Below are positions 55,190-61,985 of a DNA stretch of 64,000 nt, one piece after another. The stretch comes from Microbacterium capsulatum (lineage in GTDB: Bacteria; Actinomycetota; Actinomycetes; Actinomycetales; Microbacteriaceae). Both the position numbers and the translations under genes were made by a program. How positions within the stretch are numbered: the stretch's first letter is position 1; the number at the start of each line of letters is the position of its first letter. The notes under the pieces were generated by a model. The model did no database searches. It worked only from the letters and a program-made list of their open reading frames with translations, and was not told the DNA's origin. The stretch spans positions 62,001 to 126,000 of the forward strand of contig NZ_JAVFCB010000004.1 in NCBI RefSeq assembly GCF_030865425.1, given 5' to 3'.

Positions 55190-55660
55190 TCACACTTCGA
55201 ACTGCGGGGTGCGGAACTCCGTCGGCTCCCCGTCCGCGCCGCGGATGATCAGCCGCAGGGCGGACAGGCCCGCCGGCACCGCGTCGAACGCGAACCGTCC
55301 CGGGCCGGTGATCTCGGCGGCCCATTCCCTGTCGCCCTGAGCGAGGCGGATCGCGAGGGCCGTCCCGTCGACCCAGCCGTCGATCCGGCGCTGATCCGAT
55401 TCCGTCGCCGTCACGTGCACCACGACCCCGGTCCGCCCGTCGCTGAACTGCAGCGTCGCCGTGTCGGCCTCGCCGCGCACGGCCGCCAGGCCCTCCTGCT
55501 CGACGAGCGTGAGCAGCGCGTACTCGCGGCCGAGATCCTCCGCGGCGACGGCCGCGACCATGCGGTCGGCGAGTCCGGACGGCACGGGGTCGTGCTCCTG
55601 CCAGGCCGTGCGCAGCCGTGCGAAGAGCACCGCATCGGCCGTGGAGTCCTCAACGGTCAT
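55190..55660 (-). CDS. Small protein of unknown function in the sigma/CHAT operon
   Basis: A 156-residue protein I do not recognise. The N-terminal 60 residues are helical (ADRMVAAVAAEDLGREYALLTLVE); the rest looks beta-rich and ends in a pattern GRFAFDAVPAGLSALRLIIR reminiscent of carboxypeptidase-regulatory-like beta domains. No signal peptide. It overlaps the sigma gene by 11 bp, so the two are made together. By position it could be an anti-sigma factor, an adaptor or a protease target. Confidence 0.75.
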   Translation of the reverse strand: MTVEDSTADAVLFARLRTAWQEHDPVPSGLADRMVAAVAAEDLGREYALLTLVEQEGLAAVRGEADTATLQFSDGRTGVVVHVTATESDQRRIDGWVDGTALAIRLAQGDREWAAEITGPGRFAFDAVPAGLSALRLIIRGADGEPTEFRTPQFEV

Positions 55661-56351
55661 CGTCGTCCACCTCCCATCCGTCCTTCTCCAGAAGCGCGCG
55701 GAGCTTGCCCAGGCAGCGCTGCCGGGTCGGCCCGATCGAGCCGATCGGCATCGCCAGGTCCTGCGCGATACGCGCGTAGTCGGGCCGTTCCTCGAACGCG
55801 ACGATGCGCAGGAGCCGCTGGCAGCGGACGTTCAGCTCGCCCACCGCCTGCCAGAGCAGCCAGGCCTCGGTGCCGCGCTGCGCCTGCCGCTCCGCGGACT
55901 CGCCCGCGGGCAGATGCGATTCGAGGGACTCGGTCTCCGTCGGATCCGCCCGTCGCTGCAGCCGGCCCACGCGCCAGGCCTCCCGCCGGGCGCACGTCGT
56001 GAGCCACCCCGAGATCGCGAGCGGCTCGGCGATCGAGGCGTGCCGGCGCATCAGCGTCATCCACGTCGACTGCACCACGTCCTCGGCCAGCGCGCGGTCG
56101 AGCCCGTAGGCGCGGGCGACGTGCCACAGCACCGGCGTCATCAGGCGCACGAGCTCGTCCATCGCCCGGGGCTCCCCGTCCCGCCAGCGCAGGAACAGCG
56201 CCGCCGCCCGCTCCCAGCGGGGCGGGTCCGGCTCCGTCGCTGCGCGCGTCACGACCGGGTCCGCGGACGCCGCCCAGCCCTGTGCCGGGGCGGCGTCGAG
56301 CATCCGGTCGCGCCGCTCATGCGGCTGCGCACGGTCGTCGGTGGCCGTCAT
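55650..56351 (-). CDS. ECF-like sigma-70 family factor
   Basis: A 233-residue RNA polymerase sigma factor. Region 2 is at about AMDELVRLMTPVLWHVARAY...LAEDVVQSTWMTLMRR; region 4 is at CQRLLRIVAFEERPDYARIAQDL followed by IGSIGPTRQRCLGKLRALL, a GSIG-type recognition helix. A 50-residue Ala/Pro-rich N-terminal extension is unusual. First gene of the operon, so it may drive its own operon. I chose ATG 56351 (GGAG 11 bp upstream) over an ATG at 56360. Confidence 0.88.
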   Translation of the reverse strand: MTATDDRAQPHERRDRMLDAAPAQGWAASADPVVTRAATEPDPPRWERAAALFLRWRDGEPRAMDELVRLMTPVLWHVARAYGLDRALAEDVVQSTWMTLMRRHASIAEPLAISGWLTTCARREAWRVGRLQRRADPTETESLESHLPAGESAERQAQRGTEAWLLWQAVGELNVRCQRLLRIVAFEERPDYARIAQDLAMPIGSIGPTRQRCLGKLRALLEKDGWEVDDDDR

Positions 56352-56467
56352 GGCGCCCATTGTCTCCACAACGGGGAGGAGCGCGATAGAGGCCGCGTGA
56401 TACAAGATCCGGGCGCGGATCTGGTGGCACCCGCGATGGCGCGATCCGCGTCTCTGGTCAGGCCGTG

Positions 56468-56551
56468 CAGGCGGACGCGCGAGCACAGGCGGATTCCTCG
56501 TGTCGTCGCCTGTTGCGGCGTGTTCGCCTGATTCCGCGCGTCGTTCGCCTG
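56468..56551. repeat. Regularly spaced CAGGCG/CGCCTG half-sites upstream of the sigma gene
   Basis: CAGGCGGA starts at 56468 and 56486; CGCCTG starts at 56507, 56525 and 56546. The spacings alternate 18, 21, 18, 21. They lie 117-200 bp upstream of the sigma start and could be control sites for the operon. Confidence 0.5.
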
Positions 56552-56571
56552 CGCCACGCGGGGGCGATCCG

Positions 56572-58095
56572 TCAGAGCGCTTCGATGACCTCTCGGAGCA
56601 CGTCGGGGTCGTACCATCCGATCTCCCCGCCCGCGAGGGCGTGGTAGCGCTCGTGGCCCTTGCCGAGGATCACCACGGTGTCCTCCGGGCGGGCCAGCCG
56701 GACCGCGGCGGCCATCGCCTCGCGGCGGTCCGCGATCTCGGTGATCTCCACCACGGACGAGCGCGCACCGTCGATGAGGGAGGCGCGGATCTCGGCCGGA
56801 TCGTCGTCGTACGGGTTGTCGTCGGTGATGATGAGCACGTCGGCGAACATCGCCGCGAACCGGCCCATCATGCGGCGCTTGGCCACGTCGCGGTTGCCGT
56901 TCGCGCCGAGCACCGCGATGAGGCGCCCCTCGGGCGTGGTGGTGCGGATCGCGCGCAGGGCGGCGTTGATCGCCTCGGGCTTGTGCGCGGAGTCGACGAT
57001 CGCGGTGAACGACTGGCCGAAGTCGAAGCGCTGCAGCCGGCCCTCGACGCTGGGCAGCGCGGCGATGCCCGGGGCGAGGTCGGCGAGCTCGCGGCCGGAC
57101 TCGGCGAGGGCCGCGACCGCGGCGAGGATGTTGTTCACGTTGAACGCGCCGGTGAGCTGCGTGGAGAACCGCACGCGCTCGCCGCGGGGGGAGCGGATCG
57201 TGAACTCGGATCCGTGCGCGCGCAGCGTGACGTCCTCGGCACGCCAGTCGGCGGCCTCGGATCCGCTCGCCGACGTCGTTCGCACCGGTACGGTCGCCTG
57301 CTCCGCGAGCACCCGGCCCCAGTGCGAGTCGATGTCGACGATGCCGACCTTCGCGTGCGGGGGCGTGAGCAGCAACGCCTTCGCGGCGAAGTAGTCGGCC
57401 TGGGTGGGGTGGTAATCGCGGTGGTCGTGACCGAGGTTCAGGAAGACGCCCGCGTCGAACGCGAAGCCGTCGACCCGGCCGAGCACGAGCGCGTGACTGG
57501 ACGCCTCGACCGCCACCGTGCCGATCCCCTGCTCGCGCATGACCGCGAACAGGGCCTGCAGTTCGGGGGCCTCCGGGGTGGTCAGCACGGGCGGGAAGAA
57601 GTCGTCGCCGACGGTGGTGCCGATGGATCCGATCGTGCCGGAGGCCGCCATGCCGGCCGCGGCCGCGACGTAGAACGCGGTCGTCGTCTTGCCCTGCGTG
57701 CCGGTGATGCCGATGCTCGTCATCGACGCCACCGGGTCGCGGTAGAGGAACGCCGATGCGGGCCCGGCGGCGAGGCGCGGATCGTCGACGACGAGCGTGG
57801 GCACGCCGTCCGGGACGAGTGCGGCGCCGTCCGCGTCGGTGAGCACCGCCGTCGCGCCGGCCTCGACGGCCTTCGCGGCGAACCGGGCGCCGTGCGCATG
57901 CGCGCCCTTGATCCCGAGGAACAGGTCGCCCGCGCGCACGTGGTCCGTGGCGAGCGCGACGCCCGTGAACACGGTGCCGGTCGCGGCGGGGGCGGCGACC
58001 TCCAGACGCGCGGCGAGGTCGCCGAGCGTCGCGGTGAAGGTCTCGGCGGGGCGCGAATCCAGGCGCGGGGCGGGGTACTGCGAGGCGGAGGGCAT
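56572..58095 (-). CDS. murE: MurE-like UDP-N-acetylmuramyl-tripeptide ligase
   Basis: A 507-residue Mur ligase that would add residue 3 to the UDP-MurNAc dipeptide. The ATP loop GTQGKTTT is at 132-139; TTPEAPELQALF, EASSHAL and GHERYHALAGGEIGWYD are MurE-type. The amino-acid-selecting motif DNPR, typical for diaminopimelate, reads DNPY here, so another diamino acid or residue may be added. The gene stands away from any dcw cell-division cluster, so it may be a second MurE. Confidence 0.82.
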   Translation of the reverse strand: MPSASQYPAPRLDSRPAETFTATLGDLAARLEVAAPAATGTVFTGVALATDHVRAGDLFLGIKGAHAHGARFAAKAVEAGATAVLTDADGAALVPDGVPTLVVDDPRLAAGPASAFLYRDPVASMTSIGITGTQGKTTTAFYVAAAAGMAASGTIGSIGTTVGDDFFPPVLTTPEAPELQALFAVMREQGIGTVAVEASSHALVLGRVDGFAFDAGVFLNLGHDHRDYHPTQADYFAAKALLLTPPHAKVGIVDIDSHWGRVLAEQATVPVRTTSASGSEAADWRAEDVTLRAHGSEFTIRSPRGERVRFSTQLTGAFNVNNILAAVAALAESGRELADLAPGIAALPSVEGRLQRFDFGQSFTAIVDSAHKPEAINAALRAIRTTTPEGRLIAVLGANGNRDVAKRRMMGRFAAMFADVLIITDDNPYDDDPAEIRASLIDGARSSVVEITEIADRREAMAAAVRLARPEDTVVILGKGHERYHALAGGEIGWYDPDVLREVIEAL

Positions 58096-58140
58096 GACCG
58101 TCCGAGTCTACCGGGCGGTCTCTCCGGGAGGATCCGACCC

Positions 58141-58219
58141 GTGTCCCACTTCTGGTTGGTCCATGTCCCGATTTCGGCTGCTTCCGGGGCCGATCCGCAA
58201 CCGAAAGTGGGACACGGTC
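58141..58219. repeat. Palindromic intergenic repeat, family A copy 4
   Basis: It opens GTGTCCCACTT, has a second TGTCCCGATTTCGGCTG arm, and ends CCGAAAGTGGGACACGGTC. Same double-left-arm layout as copy 3. It lies between murE and the shikimate dehydrogenase gene. Confidence 0.87.
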
Positions 58220-58234
58220 GGTGGGCGAGCGCGA

Positions 58235-59053
58235 CTACTGCGCCCGCATGAACTCCTCGGCGGCGCGGACCTGCTCGTCGCTCGGGCGCACGCCGGTGTA
58301 CAGCACGAACTGCTCGAGCGCCTGCAGCGTGGCGACCGAGGCGCCGTTGATGACGGTCTTGCCGGCGGCGAGCCCGGCCTTCACGAGCGGGGTCTCGGAG
58401 GGGAGCGCCACGACGTCGAAGACCGCGGTGGCGGCGTCGATCGCCGCCTCGGGGAAGGACAGCGCTTCGGCCTCGGCGCCCCCGGCCATGCCGATCGGGG
58501 TGACGTTGACGATGATGTCCGCCGTGCGGTCGGCGACGTCCGCGGCCCAGGCGAACCCGTACAGGTCGGCGAGGCCGCGGCCCGCCGCCTCGTTGCGGGC
58601 GACGATCGTGACATCCGCGAAGCCCGCGTCGCGGAACGCCGCCGCGGTCGCCTTCGCCATGCCGCCGGATCCGCGCAGCAGCACGGACGACGCGGGGTCG
58701 AGTGCGTTGCGGGCGATGAGCTGCGCGATCGCGGAGTAGTCGGTGTTGTACGCCGTGAGCACGCCCTCGTCGTTGACGATCGTGTTCACGGAGTCGATCG
58801 CCGTCGCGGACGGATCCATCCGGTCCACGAGCGCGATGACGTCCTCCTTGTAGGGCATCGAGATCGCGCAGCCGCGGATCCCGAGCCCGCGCACCCCGGC
58901 GATCGCCTGGGCGAGGTCGGTGGGGGCGAACGCCTTGTAGATCCAGTTCAGACCGAGCGCCTCATAGAGGTGGTTGTGGAACCGCGTGCCGTTGTTGCTC
59001 GGGCGAGCGGACAGCGAGATGCACAGCGTCATGTCTTTGTTCAGGATCGGCAC
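58235..59053 (-). CDS. Shikimate dehydrogenase-family protein
   Basis: A 272-residue NADPH-dependent AroE-like enzyme. Substrate Ser-x-Ser and Lys-Asp are visible as SLSARPSN and SMPYKEDV; the Rossmann motif is LRGSGGMAKATAAAF, with NRE-like ARNEAAG. I chose GTG 59053 because it keeps the conserved ILNKDMTLCISL stretch; the ATG at 59032 would lose it. Whether it is the main AroE or a catabolic/quinate paralogue is not clear; the ASGGxG motif of AroE is altered to GSGGMA. Confidence 0.85.
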   Translation of the reverse strand: MPILNKDMTLCISLSARPSNNGTRFHNHLYEALGLNWIYKAFAPTDLAQAIAGVRGLGIRGCAISMPYKEDVIALVDRMDPSATAIDSVNTIVNDEGVLTAYNTDYSAIAQLIARNALDPASSVLLRGSGGMAKATAAAFRDAGFADVTIVARNEAAGRGLADLYGFAWAADVADRTADIIVNVTPIGMAGGAEAEALSFPEAAIDAATAVFDVVALPSETPLVKAGLAAGKTVINGASVATLQALEQFVLYTGVRPSDEQVRAAEEFMRAQ

Positions 59054-59081
59054 AGGTTCAGCGTACCGATGCCCCGTCCCC

Positions 59082-59184
59082 GGGGTCGGTGAGCGAGGGC
59101 GCGCAGCGACCGAGACGAAACGCGACCGCGGCATCGCTGCGTTTCGTCTCGCTCCGACTGCGTCGGTGCTCGCTCAACGACCCC
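59082..59184. repeat. Nested palindrome, family B copy 1
   Basis: Outer arms GGGGTCGGTGAGCGAG and CTCGCTCAACGACCCC, inner arms GAGACGAAACGC and GCGTTTCGTCTC (59112-59123, 59139-59150). It lies upstream of the shikimate dehydrogenase gene. The second copy is inside hrpA at 62867. Confidence 0.9.
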
Positions 59185-59294
59185 GGGAGAAGGGGCTGCT
59201 CGACGACCCCGGGAGAAGGGGCTGCTCGACGGACCCGGGAGAAGGGGCTGCTCGACGACCCCGGGAGAAGGGGCTGCTCGACGGACCCGAGAGG
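59179..59294. repeat. 26-bp tandem repeat, four full units and a partial
   Basis: Units of the form GACCCCGGGAGAAGGGGCTG plus CTCGAC begin at 59179, 59205, 59231 and 59257; units 3 and 5 begin GGACCC. The array grows out of the right end of family B copy 1, just as the 21-bp array grows out of family A copy 2. Confidence 0.9.
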
Positions 59295-59309
59295 GAGAGG
59301 GCGCGCCGC

Positions 59310-60638
59310 TCAGATCGCGCTGAGCGACTGCTCCAGGTCGGCGAGGATGTCCGCCGGGTCCTCGATGCCGATCGAGAGGCGCACCGTCGTCGCGCCGATG
59401 CCGGCGGCGGCGCGCTGCTCCGCGTTCAGGTGCGAATGGGTCATCGAGGCGGGGTGCGCGACGAGCGACCGGGCGTCGCCGATGTTGGCGACCAGGCGCA
59501 CGACGTTCAGTCCGTCGACGAAGCGCTCGACGCGATCCTGATCCTGCGCCTCGTCGCCCGTCGAGACGAGGTCGATCGAGAACACGGCGGGGATCCCCAG
59601 CGGCAGGTAGCGCTCGGCGAGATCGTGCCACGGGTTGCCGGCGAGGCCGGGGTGGTGCACGGCGGCGACGGCGGGGTGCGCGACGAGGGCCTCGGCGACC
59701 TTCTGCGCGGAGGCGCTCTGCCGCGACACGCGCAGGTCGAGCGTTTCGATGCCCTGCAGGATCTGGTGCGCGTTGAACGGCGAGAGCGAGGGGCCGAGGT
59801 CGTGCACGTACTTCGCCTTGACCAGGGTCGCGAAGGCGAAGCCCTGCCCGAACCGCTCCCAGAGCGGCTGCGGGCCGAAGCGGTCGGCCTGCTTCGTGAA
59901 CTGCGGCCAGCGCTCCGGGTCGGCGCCGAAGTCGAAGGATCCGAGGTCGACGACGACGCCGCCGAGGGAGCCGCCGTGGCCGCTGAGGTACTTGGTCGCC
60001 GAGTGCACGACGAAGTCGGCGCCGTGCTCGCCGGGGCGCTGCAGGTACGGGGTCGTCACGGTGCTGTCGATCACGAGCGGAACCCCGGCCGCGTGCGCGA
60101 TGTCGGCGACCGTGCGCACGTCGAGCACCTGCGCCACCGGGTTCGCGACCGACTCCGCGAAGAACAGGCGGGTGCGGTCGGTGGCCGCCGCACGCCAGGC
60201 CTCGGGGTCGTCCTGGTCGACGAAGGTGACGGTGATGCCGAAGTCGTCGAGGGTGTCCTGGAGCAGGTCGACCGTGCCGCCGTAGAGGCGGTCGGCGGCG
60301 ACGACGTGCCCGCCGCGTCCGGCGAGGGCGAGGATCGTGACCGCGACCGCGGCCTGGCCGCTCGCGACGGCGACCGCGGAGACGCCGCCCTCGAGCTGCG
60401 CGACCCGCTCCTCGAGCAGCTGCTGGGTCGGGCTCGCGTTGCGGCTGTAGATGTTGCCGGCCTTGCGCAGCGCGAACAGATCGCGGGCCTCGGCGAGGTT
60501 CGCGAACTCGTAGGCCGCGGACTGGTAGATCGGCGGGACCGCGGTGTTCTGCGGCCGCCCGGCGACATACGACGCCTGCACCTGCTTCGTGGCGAAACGG
60601 GTGTCGGCGGCGGCGATCAGGGTAGCGGCATCGGTCAC
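59310..60638 (-). CDS. metY: O-acetylhomoserine sulfhydrylase
   Basis: A 442-residue PLP enzyme of the Cys/Met family making homocysteine from O-acetylhomoserine and sulfide. PLP-binding Lys is in [36 protein letters not shown] and [16 protein letters not shown] are typical. The roughly 440-residue length fits MetY better than the shorter cystathionine gamma-synthases. A large hairpin lies upstream. Confidence is lower for the exact reaction than the family. Confidence 0.88.
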   Translation of the reverse strand: MTDAATLIAAADTRFATKQVQASYVAGRPQNTAVPPIYQSAAYEFANLAEARDLFALRKAGNIYSRNASPTQQLLEERVAQLEGGVSAVAVASGQAAVAVTILALAGRGGHVVAADRLYGGTVDLLQDTLDDFGITVTFVDQDDPEAWRAAATDRTRLFFAESVANPVAQVLDVRTVADIAHAAGVPLVIDSTVTTPYLQRPGEHGADFVVHSATKYLSGHGGSLGGVVVDLGSFDFGADPERWPQFTKQADRFGPQPLWERFGQGFAFATLVKAKYVHDLGPSLSPFNAHQILQGIETLDLRVSRQSASAQKVAEALVAHPAVAAVHHPGLAGNPWHDLAERYLPLGIPAVFSIDLVSTGDEAQDQDRVERFVDGLNVVRLVANIGDARSLVAHPASMTHSHLNAEQRAAAGIGATTVRLSIGIEDPADILADLEQSLSAI

Positions 60639-60739
60639 GGGTCAATCTTCCGGTCCGGACCCGTCGATGCGTGCGCATGTTTCCCACTGTTGCGGCGGCT
60701 GCGGGATCCGTCCGCACATCGGAAAGCCGTCCGCACATC

Positions 60740-60831
60740 GGAAAACGGAGAGGCGGGACGCGGCGCACGGCGTGTCGGGACCGGGCGCGCCGTCGACACG
60801 CCGCGGCGGGACCCGTCCCTCTCCGTTTTCC
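60740..60831. repeat. Single-copy nested hairpin upstream of metY
   Basis: GGAAAACGGAGAGG (60740-60753) pairs with CCTCTCCGTTTTCC (60818-60831), and CGGCGTGTC pairs with GACACGCCG inside. CCGTCCGCACATCGGAAA is also directly repeated just before it. It lies between the QOR stop and the metY start and has a layout like families A and B. Confidence 0.85.
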
Positions 60832-60876
60832 GGCAGGGTTCGCAGCGGGCGTGTGCGGATCCGGCGGGGGAGCCGG

Positions 60877-61824
60877 TCAGGGGCGCAGGATGATCTTGCC
60901 GCGCGTCGCGTGCGCCTCGATCAGGCGGTGCGCCTCGGCGGCCTCGGCGAGCGGCAGCTCGGGGCCGAACTCGACGGAGAAGCGCCCCTCGGCGATGAGC
61001 GCGATGGTGGCCGGAAGGGCCTCCGCGCGCCAGGCCAGCTCCTGCGGGGTGAGCGGGACCGGGTTGCCGCCGCTGAACGCGCGGATGCCGAGGGCCGCGG
61101 CATCCGGGCCGCGCACGATCGTGGCGATCCGGTCGCGGTCGGCGACGAGCGCGAGCGACGCCGCGATCGCCTCATCGGTGCCCGCGTTGTCGAGGGCGAC
61201 CGTGATCTCCCTGCCGCCCGCGGCCGTGCGGATCCGCTCCTCCAGGCCCTCGCCGTACGCGACCGGGATCGCGCCGAGAGCGCGCAGCCGATCATGCGTC
61301 GCGGGGCGGCCGGTCGCGATGACCGCGGCGCCCCAGGCGACGGCGAACTGGATCGCGGCCTGCCCGACGGCGCCGGATCCGGCGTGCAGGAGCAGCAGGT
61401 CGCCCGCGCCCACGCCGAGCGAGCGCAACGACTGGTACGCGGTGCCGGCCGGGATCGCGAGCGCGGCGCCCTCCGCGGAGGAGACGTTCTCCGGCAGTGC
61501 GGCGAGGTGCGCGGCGGGCACGGCGAGCGCGGTCGCGTAGGTGCCGCGGGTGTCCCGGATCGCGACGCGATCGCCCGCTGCGACGCTCCGCACGCCGGAT
61601 CCGAGCGCCGTGACGACGCCCGCGCCGTCGAAGCCGACGTGCCGCGGGGCGACGATCGGGGGCAGCGGGCGTTTCCCGCTGCGCTGCTTCACGTCGATCG
61701 GGTTGACGCCGACGGCCTCGATCCGCACGACGACCTCGTCCGGCCCGGGGACCGGATCCGGCACCTCCACCAGGGTGAGGACCTCGGGTCCGCCGATCTC
61801 GGTCTGCACGATCGCCTGAGCCAT
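60877..61824 (-). CDS. Zinc-independent quinone oxidoreductase (MDR family)
   Basis: A 315-residue NADPH-dependent medium-chain reductase. GroES-like start (VEVPDPVPGPDEVVVRIEAVGVN), then the dinucleotide loop HAGSGAVGQAAIQFA, and a C-terminal RGKIILRP. It has no catalytic or structural zinc cysteines, which fits quinone reductases rather than alcohol dehydrogenases. Substrate unknown. A family A repeat lies upstream. Confidence 0.9.
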   Translation of the reverse strand: MAQAIVQTEIGGPEVLTLVEVPDPVPGPDEVVVRIEAVGVNPIDVKQRSGKRPLPPIVAPRHVGFDGAGVVTALGSGVRSVAAGDRVAIRDTRGTYATALAVPAAHLAALPENVSSAEGAALAIPAGTAYQSLRSLGVGAGDLLLLHAGSGAVGQAAIQFAVAWGAAVIATGRPATHDRLRALGAIPVAYGEGLEERIRTAAGGREITVALDNAGTDEAIAASLALVADRDRIATIVRGPDAAALGIRAFSGGNPVPLTPQELAWRAEALPATIALIAEGRFSVEFGPELPLAEAAEAHRLIEAHATRGKIILRP

Positions 61825-61891
61825 GCTCTCAGGCTACGGGCGCGCGCGGGGTCCCGAGGCCGTCGGGGCGCGGTGACCGGGCGCGGCGCCG

Positions 61892-61974
61892 GACCGTGTC
61901 CCACTATCTGCTGCGGAATGGCCGATCCGGCAGCAGAGAACGGGACACGCGCCGACGAGAAGTGGGACACGGTC
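61892..61974. repeat. Palindromic intergenic repeat, family A copy 5
   Basis: GACCGTGTCCCACTATCTGCTG-type left arm, a CAGCAGAGAACGGGACAC first right arm, and a second right arm AGTGGGACACGGTC. It lies between the hrpA stop and the QOR start. Confidence 0.87.
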
Positions 61975-61985
61975 GGGAGCGGCCG

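Noticed and set aside
50974..56351. Type III-E CRISPR (gRAMP) locus
   Set aside because: A TPR-CHAT protease and sigma factor are present, but there is no Cas7-11, Cas1 or repeat array.
59179..59294. CRISPR-like array
   Set aside because: 26-bp units are directly joined with no spacers.
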